Assembly (NCBI GenBank): GCA_036386835.1
Contig: DASVUX010000037.1
Location: forward strand, 1 to 64,000
Source: 2-12-FULL-35-15 sp036386835
Lineage (GTDB): Bacteria > Bacteroidota > Bacteroidia > 2-12-FULL-35-15
Length of the DNA stretch: 64,000 nt
Direction: 5' to 3'
The translations under genes were made by a program, and so were the position numbers. The notes beneath the pieces are model-generated. The model was not told the DNA's origin, searched no databases, and worked only from the letters and a program-made list of their open reading frames with translations. Numbering within the stretch: the stretch's first letter is position 1; each line of letters starts with the position of its first letter. Positions 46,436 through 53,189 of the stretch are shown in pieces.

Positions 46436-47998
46436 TTAGCTGATCCCGAATACCGCTTCCGCTAATCCCACCTCATCAAACGAAACAGGTAATACACAAT
46501 CAATCACCCCTAATGATCTTAATTTTTTTTGTGTTGATTCGCCAATCGCAACTATCTTCTGTTCTGATTTAACTTTTCCTTTTTCGAAGTACGATTCCAC
46601 GTTTGAAGGACTTGTAAATACAAGAACTTCCGCTTCCGGCATCTCTGCATTTTCTTTCTTCACCGTTTCATAAACAACAAGGTCCGTAAGCCGGGAAGCA
46701 TCTTCAAACTGCTGCTGAATAGTCCTTAATCCACCTTTCGCCTGGGGGAATAAAACAGTTTCAGCTCCCACACTCTTCGCAAATTTTTTACCCACCACCT
46801 TCGTATCGTTTACGCTTCCCACGAAAGCGGCATTACGGTTATACTTTTTTAAAGAGAGCTCCGTGGATTTACCGATCACGCCAAATTTAACTTTCGGTTT
46901 TAATTCAGGGTCCTGCGCAAAGAAATGATCAACAGCCGTACTGCTTGCAAAAAACACCCAATCGGTCAATGGTATCTTTTCAAAACCCACTTTCCTTGTT
47001 TCTATGAACGAGATCCCGCTTACTTTATATCCGTTTCCTTCCAGTGTTTTTCTGAAGAATGAATCTTCACTGAGATCACGTGTAATAAGGACAGGAACAG
47101 GCTTGATATTATTCAGCTGATCAACGATCTTCTGCGCAAATCCGTCAGCAGTGAATGATTCACGATAGATCCGTTTTGGCATCGCCTCCCAGGAATCCGA
47201 TTTGGAAGCCCAGACCTTGAATTTATTTTCTTCTTTGATGCAGTAAACACCTAAGGGAAGCTGGCAGCCGCCATCAAACAGGTTCAATATTTTCCGTTCG
47301 ATACCAATTGTACCTTCAACTTTTTCGGAGGTAAGTTTATGGATGTACTGGAATAATTCGTGATCATCCTCCCTGATCTGCAAACCAAGCACACCCTGGG
47401 CAGGAGCGGGAATAAATTCTTTCGGGTCGAGGCGGAGGATCTTGAATTCGCTGAGATCAATCTTTAAACGTTCAACGCCTGCATTTGCAAGCATGATCGC
47501 ATCATATTTCTTGTCGCGTAACTTCTGGATCCGTGTTGGAACATTTCCGCGTAAGTCTTCTATCTGAATGTCCCCGCGGAAAGCAAGCAGCTGGGATTTC
47601 CTTCTTGCCGATGATGTACCTACGACCGCATTCTTTTTAAACCCGAATTTCAGGCTGTTATCAGCGGACTCTTTCCTGATAAGCACCAGTTCCGCAGGAT
47701 CTTCTCTTTCCGACACAGCAGCGATCATCAAGCCTTCCGGGGATGTGGTCGGCAGATCTTTGTGTGAGTGCACGGCAAGATCGATCTCTTTATTAGTCAG
47801 TGCATCTTCTATTTCCTTTGTAAAAAAGCCTTTTCCTTCAAGCTTATCAAAACTGAGGTCCTGTATTGCATCACCTTTTGTGACAATTATCTTTATCTCC
47901 GCAGTAAGTCCTAATTTCTGGACCTTACGTAAAACATAATTTGCCTGCCATAGGGCAAGGTCGCTGCCGCGTGATCCGATGATGATTGTTCTTTCCAA
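46436..47998 (-). CDS. hemCD: Fused hydroxymethylbilane synthase and uroporphyrinogen-III synthase
   Basis: Two consecutive heme enzymes in one 520-aa chain. HemC (about 1-295) has IIIGSRGSDLALWQA, AVHSHKDLP, GTSSARRKSQ and the dipyrromethane-cofactor cysteine C245 in FDGGCQLPLG. HemD (about 297-520) begins PVPVLITRDLSEDSF and has the two-lobed family pattern, with VLVFTSPSNVESYF and IVAIGESTQKKL. There is no stop or restart between the halves, so this is a real fusion. It may channel unstable hydroxymethylbilane. It sits between hemA and hemB on the same strand. Confidence 0.94.
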   Translation of the reverse strand: MERTIIIGSRGSDLALWQANYVLRKVQKLGLTAEIKIIVTKGDAIQDLSFDKLEGKGFFTKEIEDALTNKEIDLAVHSHKDLPTTSPEGLMIAAVSEREDPAELVLIRKESADNSLKFGFKKNAVVGTSSARRKSQLLAFRGDIQIEDLRGNVPTRIQKLRDKKYDAIMLANAGVERLKIDLSEFKILRLDPKEFIPAPAQGVLGLQIREDDHELFQYIHKLTSEKVEGTIGIERKILNLFDGGCQLPLGVYCIKEENKFKVWASKSDSWEAMPKRIYRESFTADGFAQKIVDQLNNIKPVPVLITRDLSEDSFFRKTLEGNGYKVSGISFIETRKVGFEKIPLTDWVFFASSTAVDHFFAQDPELKPKVKFGVIGKSTELSLKKYNRNAAFVGSVNDTKVVGKKFAKSVGAETVLFPQAKGGLRTIQQQFEDASRLTDLVVYETVKKENAEMPEAEVLVFTSPSNVESYFEKGKVKSEQKIVAIGESTQKKLRSLGVIDCVLPVSFDEVGLAEAVFGIS

Positions 47999-48073
47999 TT
48001 TATATGTAAAATTTATATGTAATAATTAATATGCAATAACCGACTGCGCATTGTTAGATTGTCAGCACACAGA

Positions 48074-48146
48074 GTAAGATTCCTCCGCTGCGGTCGGAAT
48101 GACATCGATAATATTTGTCATCCAGGGCTTGCCCGAGGGATCTTAT
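48074..48146. repeat. REP-like inverted repeat (two units)
   Basis: Unit 1 (48074-48105) and unit 2 (48116-48146, inverted) are imperfect copies of one motif of about 31 nt, shaped TAAGATyCCTC-n-GGAATGACA. Together they form a large potential stem in the hemA-hemCD gap. A third copy lies at 61016-61047. Dispersed REP/BIME-like element is the likely identity. Confidence 0.7.
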
Positions 48147-48173
48147 TCCAACAGACATAGATCTTGTATACAT

Positions 48174-48193
48174 TTAAAAAGCCCTTGCGGGCT
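48174..48193 (-). terminator. Intrinsic terminator after hemA
   Basis: Stem AGCCC / GGGCT with loop GCAA and a TTTTT tract on the minus strand, 6 bp beyond the hemA stop. It implies hemA and hemCD are transcribed separately. Confidence 0.65.
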
Positions 48194-48198
48194 CTTCT

Positions 48199-49434
48199 TT
48201 ATTTCGTTTTAGCATCTTCAATGAGAATGTCTTTCGCCATTTTCATCGGGACACTGATGTATTTCTTTTCCATGTAAGCAACGATCTTTTCCAGGACTTC
48301 CTTCGACTGCGCGTCCATGCTGCTCAGCTCTTTGAAGAAAACTTCATTCATGGCCATTTCACGAATCTCTTTCACCTTTTTAGGCACTTCGCTCATTGCA
48401 AGTTCAACCTTGCGGGTTTTCAGGGTCTGGCGGAAAGCTTCTATATTCTTATTGATGATCACCCTGCATGATTCCATTTCCTGTTCACGTGCCTGGAGAT
48501 TTTCTTTTGCCACTTCCTGCAGGTTATTTACCGCAATCAGGTTCACATCGTAATTATTCAGGATCTCGGGATCAAGATCGTTAGGAACAGCCAGGTCGAT
48601 CACTACTTTTTTAGACCTGTCATCCCCGACAAGATTCTTATATATAGAAGGAGTAATTACACTTTCGGCAGAACCGGTACATGTAACTATAATATCAAAG
48701 CCTCCTTTGTAATTCTCCAGGTCTGACAGGGGAAATGCTGTGCCGTTGAGCTCTGCTGCGAGCTTCCGGGCGTTTTCCATTGTCCTGTTAAACACTGTAA
48801 AATTCGCAAACCTGTGTTTTTTCAGGTATTTTGCCATGTTGGTATTGGTAACGCCTGAACCGATAATGAGGAAACGCGCATCCAGCTTTACATTCAGTGC
48901 GCGCAGCTTTCGGTAAGCCAGGGAAACGACAGAAACAGGATTCCGGGCGATATTGGTATGGGTATAAACTTCTTTGGCTACTTCTATTGTGCTTTTTATT
49001 GCCAGCCGCAGCAAGTCCCCGGTAAGTCCGAGGGAATTACATTTTTCGTAAGCATTGCGGACCTGGGTAATGATCTCACGCTCCCCGACCACCAGTGAGT
49101 CAATGGATGAAGCTACGCTGTAAAGGTGTTCGAGCGCAGTCTCGGCTTCAAAGATCCGGGCATTCTGCAGGCACCACTGAATATCGGCAGGTGTAAATAA
49201 CGGATCAAAAGTCGAAAAGAATTTGGAAAGAAAGGATGTATCGAGTGCTTTTTCTGTGGAAAGCATGAATTCCACACGGTTGCAGGTAGAAAGATAAAAA
49301 AGCTCATCCACCTCGGCTTCAGCCTTCAATGACTCCAAACGCCCTTTTAATGCGCTTTCCTCAATATGAAGTCTCCCGATATCATTAATATCAGTACTTT
49401 TATGGGTAAATGCTATGATCTTTATCCTGTTCAA
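48199..49434 (-). CDS. hemA: Glutamyl-tRNA reductase
   Basis: First enzyme of C5-pathway heme synthesis, reducing Glu-tRNA-Glu to glutamate-1-semialdehyde with NADPH. The 411 aa hold the catalytic cysteine C51 in YLSTCNRVEF and SSIDSLVVGEREIITQV. The NADPH domain has IIGSGVTNTNMAKYL and TCTGSAESVI, and a C-terminal dimerisation helix is present. A tandem CAATTGTCATA repeat lies about 50 bp upstream and may be regulatory. It marks the core-genome side of the accessory island. Confidence 0.95.
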   Translation of the reverse strand: MNRIKIIAFTHKSTDINDIGRLHIEESALKGRLESLKAEAEVDELFYLSTCNRVEFMLSTEKALDTSFLSKFFSTFDPLFTPADIQWCLQNARIFEAETALEHLYSVASSIDSLVVGEREIITQVRNAYEKCNSLGLTGDLLRLAIKSTIEVAKEVYTHTNIARNPVSVVSLAYRKLRALNVKLDARFLIIGSGVTNTNMAKYLKKHRFANFTVFNRTMENARKLAAELNGTAFPLSDLENYKGGFDIIVTCTGSAESVITPSIYKNLVGDDRSKKVVIDLAVPNDLDPEILNNYDVNLIAVNNLQEVAKENLQAREQEMESCRVIINKNIEAFRQTLKTRKVELAMSEVPKKVKEIREMAMNEVFFKELSSMDAQSKEVLEKIVAYMEKKYISVPMKMAKDILIEDAKTK

Positions 49435-49483
49435 GCGCTCTTTCTTCTTATTATCTTTACAAAGGTCTGTTTTCCGGGCTTTT

Positions 49484-49505
49484 CAATTGTCATACAATTG
49501 TCATA
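49484..49505. repeat. Tandem 11-bp repeat upstream of hemA
   Basis: CAATTGTCATA occurs twice head to tail, each unit holding a CAATTG palindrome, 50 bp upstream of the hemA start. A near-consensus -7 box (GACCTTTG on the minus strand, 49460-49467) lies between. It could be an operator, or a simple duplication. Confidence 0.55.
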
Positions 49506-49520
49506 GCGCTTATTTAGAAC

Positions 49521-49640
49521 ATGTCTAAAAAAGGGAGGAGCGGTAAGAGAAATCATAAAAACGGCCGGCCGGGGAAAAAGAGTTATAAAAACAGGTCTTT
49601 CTGCTTCATTTTCAACCTGGAATACGCAGGTCTCTTGTAA
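49521..49640 (+). CDS. Possible 39-aa basic peptide
   Basis: Short open frame from ATG to TAA with a very basic N-terminus (MSKKGRSGKRNHKNGRPGKK) and a hydrophobic tail (FCFIFNLEYAGLL). The charge pattern is non-random, but there is no family match I recognise and no clear ribosome-binding site. It could be a small RNA-binding or membrane peptide, or chance. Confidence 0.25.
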   Translation: MSKKGRSGKRNHKNGRPGKKSYKNRSFCFIFNLEYAGLL

Positions 49641-49899
49641 ACCCTATAAACAGGGGTTTTCAGTTTTTTCAAAATGCAGATGAAAGTCAATTTAGTAAGA
49701 TTTCAGAGGCAAAACCAGCATTTTTCGGCATGGTATTTTTTGTTCCTCTACATTAATTGGTAGCACACAATAGTTATTCCTCAATTCAATTTTCGGTTTC
49801 CTAATTTACACTGATTTCAGACCTTTTTTATGTTTTTTCTCTACTTTGAAACATTCTGATTTATAATAGTAAAACACAGAGTATTTTGTAGTAAATTTC

Positions 49900-50093
49900 A
49901 TGGATGAGAAAATAGAAAAACACCTGAGCAGATAATTCGAGAAGACCCACAACTTCAGCGAGACCCTTCTTACCCTGTTTTACTTCCTTCTGACGATTTA
50001 AATCAAGAGAGTGAAGACTTGGGAGCCAAGAATCTATACAAACGCTTCCAAGCGACTTTGGCGGCCTTAAATTTAACAACGGAGAATTATTAA
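49900..50093 (+). pseudogene. Frameshifted remnant of a 64-aa protein
   Basis: The ATG at 49900 starts MDEKIEK and then meets a stop after four more residues. In the +1-related frame, protein-like sequence continues at 49920 (TPEQIIREDPQLQRDPSYPV ... FQATLAALNLTTENY) to a TAA at 50091. Adding one A to the poly-A run at 49916-49920 would join them into one 64-aa protein. Composition and end position look like real coding sequence. Family unknown. Sequencing error or programmed shift are alternatives to decay. Confidence 0.5.
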
Positions 50094-50114
50094 GCAAAAT
50101 GAAAAAGTGGTGAC

Positions 50115-50708
50115 CTATTCTTCTTCCTGAAACCTATCAGCTTCAACGGCTTGACCACCTATTACATTTACTGTAAAGGATTTCCGCACTTCGTCTAATC
50201 TCGAAGCACTGGTTTCAATGGCTTCACTTGTGGGCTCTTGGAATAACTGCGGTGGGATTTCAATAGCAGTTGCAGGCTTAGCTTTTTCAACAAATACAAT
50301 TTCGTTGTTTCTAAACTCTACTTCCAAAAGTGAATTCGAGGCAGCTTCAGATGCAAAGGTTTCCATATAACGTTCTAACTCTGCATCATTAGCAGTTGAT
50401 TTTGCATACTTTCCTCTTTTAGGGAATATATCAAGAAATATAACTTTACTGCTTTTCTTAATTACAACATGGACTACTCTAAATCCATCTGCGCTTGACT
50501 GATGTGAACCTGAGTTTGGCATTCTTAGTTTAATTATACGAACCCCGTCCTCTTCGCCAACCCTAGCTTGACGTTCCCACATTTGGTCTACTGTATATCT
50601 TGAAAATTGTTTTATAATATCTTTTGGACAGGTAGCATAACCTAACCTTGGAGATTCACAAAGGCGTTCAAGCGATTTTCGAAAGGTTGAGGTAGCGTAT
50701 AATGGCAC
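50115..50708 (-). CDS. RelE/HigB-like putative toxin with C-terminal extension
   Basis: Protein of 197 aa. Residues about 55-115 (GVRIIKLRMPNSG, GFRVVHVVIKKSSKVIFLDIFPKRGKYAK) follow the strand pattern of RelE/HigB/ParE-type toxins. These have a KLR strand, a glycine-Ser-rich turn, the GFRVV strand, then LDIFPK and a basic end. Homologues are usually 90-120 aa. Here about 75 further residues follow, acidic and Ala/Glu-rich. It begins 3 bp after the stop of a helical partner gene, as in toxin-antitoxin operons. The toxin fold is inferred by pattern; activity and target are unknown. Confidence 0.5.
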   Translation of the reverse strand: MPLYATSTFRKSLERLCESPRLGYATCPKDIIKQFSRYTVDQMWERQARVGEEDGVRIIKLRMPNSGSHQSSADGFRVVHVVIKKSSKVIFLDIFPKRGKYAKSTANDAELERYMETFASEAASNSLLEVEFRNNEIVFVEKAKPATAIEIPPQLFQEPTSEAIETSASRLDEVRKSFTVNVIGGQAVEADRFQEEE

Positions 50709-50711
50709 AGG

Positions 50712-51158
50712 CTAAAAGTTTTTGAATTTACCAAGCAATGTACTAAGCTTTGTTTTTCCCTTTGAAGGTGTGATAAAAATAAGCTCAATATCTTTAATAG
50801 TTTCACTTAAATTATCCAATGCATTAGATAATCGTTCAATCGACCTCTGAATATCATCACTACATGCACATTTCATAGCTTTGGTTTTCTCTTTTGTAAC
50901 CTTAGTATGTAAATCCCTTAACTCGTTTAAGACATTCGGCAATATCATATTCTTTGGCTCATTTGCCAGTTTCGGATGAATAGCTTCAATAATTTCCTCG
51001 ATATGCTGTGAATAAAAATCAAGCTTTTTTAAATAGCTACTTATTAAATCCAAATGAGCTGTTTCTCCTTTGATTAAACTTTTTGCTGGTTTCTGAGGAG
51101 CGATAAGTGAGTACGCAAGTGTTTTACGTATTTCTCTTTGAAGGATTGTATTAGTCAT
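50712..51158 (-). CDS. All-helical hypothetical protein, possible partner of the RelE-like gene
   Basis: Protein of 148 aa, predicted almost entirely alpha-helical with coiled-coil character (about 40-130: HLDLISSYLKKLDFYSQHIE, SIERLSNALDNLSETIKDIE). The C-terminus is basic (KGKTKLSTLLGKFKNF). No helix-turn-helix is evident, unlike HigA/RelB antitoxins. It precedes the RelE-like gene by 3 bp on the same strand, with a TATTTTTG promoter box 33 nt upstream. Antitoxin or structural partner is a guess from gene order only. Confidence 0.55.
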   Translation of the reverse strand: MTNTILQREIRKTLAYSLIAPQKPAKSLIKGETAHLDLISSYLKKLDFYSQHIEEIIEAIHPKLANEPKNMILPNVLNELRDLHTKVTKEKTKAMKCACSDDIQRSIERLSNALDNLSETIKDIELIFITPSKGKTKLSTLLGKFKNF

Positions 51159-51191
51159 GATTCAGCGTTATAAACAATAGTTAAAACTTAA

Positions 51192-51199
51192 CAAAAATA
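51192..51199 (-). promoter_or_regulatory. -7 promoter element of the helical/RelE-like gene pair
   Basis: TATTTTTG on the minus strand, 33 nt before the start at 51158. No -33 box at standard spacing. The rest of 51159-51366 is AT-rich with no supported gene. Confidence 0.35.
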
Positions 51200-51366
51200 A
51201 TCGGGATGAATAAATCCTAAAAACTGTTCAATCGCTAAACTAATGAAAAAATGTGTCGCAAATTGTAAAAATCTCAGAAAAAAATCATCCACGGGTTATT
51301 AACAAGGGATAAAAAATAAGATACCATTAAAGGTAAAGCGTCCTATTTTTAACTCTTTTGAGCTAC

Positions 51367-51636
51367 TTAGGCGCATCTCGGCAGCGTTTTAGAATATAAC
51401 AGATTATTATGGGAAATGTTCTGGAGGGGAAAGGATTCCACAAACCAAGGACTCAAAAAAAACTGTCTAAGATGTTTGGATGCTTTCTTGCCCAAATTTT
51501 GGAACGCATTTATCCCATCAATCACACCCCGGATATACACCTTCCGCTCCTGATCTATGATCCATTCTTTCTTTGGCCCAGCTGCTTTCTCTGCGAGTTT
51601 TTTAACCTGGCTTTTGTTTAGCTTCTTAAAATCCAT
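51367..51636 (-). CDS. Small hypothetical protein, about 89 aa
   Basis: The N-terminal two thirds look like real protein (MDFKKLNKSQVKKLAEKAAG, KVYIRGVIDGINAFQNLGKK). The last 25 residues are less convincing and may result from a frameshift or lost stop. ATG at 51636; an ATG at 51645 is also possible. It is divergent from the broken gene at 51722. No family recognised. Confidence 0.4.
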   Translation of the reverse strand: MDFKKLNKSQVKKLAEKAAGPKKEWIIDQERKVYIRGVIDGINAFQNLGKKASKHLRQFFLSPWFVESFPLQNISHNNLLYSKTLPRCA

Positions 51637-51697
51637 TTTTATCATATTAAAAAAAATTAAAAATATAAATATATTTATTCTGCACAGATGGCTTTTT

Positions 51698-51705
51698 TAA
51701 CTTTG
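51698..51705 (+). promoter_or_regulatory. -7 promoter element upstream of the broken island gene
   Basis: TAACTTTG (TAnnTTTG), 16 nt before the ATG at 51722. No clear -33 box. Confidence 0.4.
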
Positions 51706-51721
51706 AATAAATTACCGGTTT

Positions 51722-52641
51722 ATGTATAAAAATGTGAGTGAAGAAGAATTTAAAAAAAGATATGAGGATCTGCTTTCTTCCTCTGAAATGCAAAAGGTGT
51801 ATGACGCACTTAAAGTTTTGAATCTCAACTTTACTCAATTTTATAAATATGCAACAGCTGCGGTAGAAGAAGTGAAACAGAATAATAGTGAGTTCACATC
51901 AACCGATGCTGTTAAAGCAGACCTTACTACATATATTCTCAAAAAAAGAGAAACAGCTACCAGTAAAGAATTAAAAATTCTAAATGATTTTAATGATTTA
52001 AGCCTTAAACTCCCCTATCTTGATATTGAAAAGATGATCGCTCAGGGAGAATATTGGATAGCCCTTGAGCAAGCAGAAAATAACTTGGAAATATTAAATG
52101 GATTTTCTGTTCGGTCCGCCCCCCTGCCAACACCCCCTTTGGGTAAAGAGTTAAAAAAACAATATCGAAGAATTATAAAAGAGCTAACTGAAAAAATCAA
52201 AAGGTATAACGCAGAAAAAATCACCAGGCGGACCTCCAAAGATACTGACACAAAAATAGAATGGATAGGCGTAGATGATTTTTTGACCTTGCTGTCAAAA
52301 GAACTTTATGGCGAAGGATTCATTCAACAGGAAACAGCATTTTTCTCAGCGATCAAACGTCAAAGGCAAATTAAATGGTCAGGAGATCCAGTTGCCTTAT
52401 CATATTTAATTTATAAGCTGGAGAATTAGGTAAAATAAAAAGTCCTTACCGCGGACACTTCAAAGCAGCGGAAGAGTTGTTCATTTACGACTTAAATAAT
52501 AAAGTCGTAAAAAAACCAGGCGCGCCTTACCTCAGAAAACTTAGATCCGAGATAACAGGCCGAAATGCCAATAAATACAAGGAAATTGTCAAAAAGATTG
52601 ATGCCCTTTTGATCCGAGTTTTCCATTCCAAAAAGTCCTAA
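51722..52641 (+). pseudogene. Frameshifted mobile-element-type protein (RteC-like pattern)
   Basis: An open frame of 235 aa (51722-52429) ends abruptly at TAG after LIYKLEN. In the -1 frame the sequence continues as strong protein (LGKIKSPYRGHFKAAEELFI ... ALLIRVFHSKKS) to a TAA at 52639. One missing T near 52426 would restore a 306-aa protein. The C-terminal part around IKWSGDPVALSYLIYKLEN resembles the C-terminus of RteC-like and other Bacteroidota mobile-element proteins. Coding begins MYKNVSEEEFKKRYEDLL. Either a recent pseudogene, a sequencing error, or a frameshifted gene. Function unknown. Confidence 0.6.
52485..52510. repeat. Inverted repeat with ACGACTT core (copy 1)
   Basis: TTACGACTT / AAGTCGTAA, 9-bp arms with an 8-nt loop, inside the frameshifted tail. 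It shares the ACGACTT core with the repeat at 52643-52676. Confidence 0.6.
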
Positions 52642-52642
52642 T

Positions 52643-52676
52643 CACGACTTAGCCACGACTTAGAATTTAAGTCGTG
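52643..52676. repeat. Direct plus inverted CACGACTTA repeats (copy 2)
   Basis: CACGACTTA occurs at 52643 and 52654, and its reverse complement TAAGTCGTG at 52668. The last two form a 9-bp hairpin with loop GAATT. It starts 2 bp after the stop of the broken gene. Confidence 0.65.
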
Positions 52677-52719
52677 AGTTTGATCCATCCTACAATTTAC
52701 TTTCGTTTCAGAAATAACA

Positions 52720-52752
52720 AAGCCAACACATGCTTGGTTGTGTTGGCTTTTG
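52720..52752 (+). terminator. Hairpin, possible terminator
   Basis: Perfect 10-bp stem AAGCCAACAC / GTGTTGGCTT with a 10-nt loop and a short T-run, between the broken gene and the tRNA-like sequence. The T-run is weak, so another structural role is possible. Confidence 0.45.
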
Positions 52753-52768
52753 AAATGAAATGTAAAAA

Positions 52769-52841
52769 GGTCGGGTAGTTCAATGAATAGAATAACTCTT
52801 TTGCTGAGAGGAAGGTTGTGGGTTTGATTCCCACCCCGACT
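52769..52841 (+). tRNA. tRNA-like gene, anticodon-position TGC, atypical
   Basis: A 73-nt cloverleaf. The acceptor is GGTCGGG / CCCGACT (7 bp, one G-U). The D arm is GTTC / GAAT with loop AATGAATA. The anticodon stem is CTCT / AGAG plus one mismatch, with loop TTTGCTG. The variable region has 6 nt and the T arm is GTGGG / CCCAC with loop TTTGATT. Anticodon 34-36 reads TGC (Ala), but the G3-U70 identity pair of tRNA-Ala is absent and position 37 is T. The G19-C56 tertiary pair is replaced by A19-T56, which could still pair. No CCA encoded. It is a divergent tRNA or tRNA-derived element of the island. Confidence 0.5.
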
Positions 52842-53028
52842 TCTTTTTATATTCCTTAATGACCAAAACAAACTTACGGAATTTCTTTTTCTCAGCAATG
52901 AGATGTAAAGAATCTATCAAATGTTAATAACTTTTCATATACCCCCTACGGGCATATATGAAGCAAATACAAGGCTTTCAGAGTGAAACCTGTGTAAAGA
53001 AAGGAGCGTTACAAAATGACAAAATAAA

Positions 53029-53071
53029 AAATAGCTATCGAAAAAGTTTGGAGACCACTCGATAGCTATTT
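53029..53071 (-). terminator. Strong hairpin at the IS left side
   Basis: Perfect 12-bp stem AAATAGCTATCG / CGATAGCTATTT with a 19-nt loop. On the minus strand it is followed by a T-rich run, so it would end transcription leaving leftward. On the plus strand it would sit in front of the transposase and may limit read-through. Confidence 0.5.
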
Positions 53072-53189
53072 GAAAAAATAATCCGCAGAAGCGGAAATAA
53101 ATCTGAGAACAAAAATACGACATATCAATCGTAAAAGCAACCGACATGGTGGTATTTTATTTTGCGTTGACGAACTCAAAGCAAGGAAG

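Larger units (their letters stand above)
49435..49899. other. Intergenic region between hemA and the accessory island
   Basis: No conventional gene. It holds an 11-bp tandem duplication (49484-49505), a GC-rich GGCCGGCC palindrome near 49592, and a short open frame at 49521-49640 on the plus strand, described separately. The remainder is AT-rich with nothing recognised. Confidence 0.6.

Noticed and set aside
49861..50097. 78-aa minus-strand open frame
   Set aside because: It is antisense to the better-supported frameshifted plus-strand relic and has a low-complexity hydrophobic end.
51409..51621. 70-aa plus-strand open frame
   Set aside because: It overlaps the minus-strand hypothetical gene, whose N-terminal part has better protein character.
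52638..52898. 86-aa minus-strand open frame
   Set aside because: It covers the tRNA-like gene, the hairpins and the ACGACTT repeats, and has no protein-like pattern.
52935..53147. 70-aa minus-strand open frame at the IS left side
   Set aside because: It is antisense to the transposase N-terminus and hairpin, and its composition is unlike a gene.
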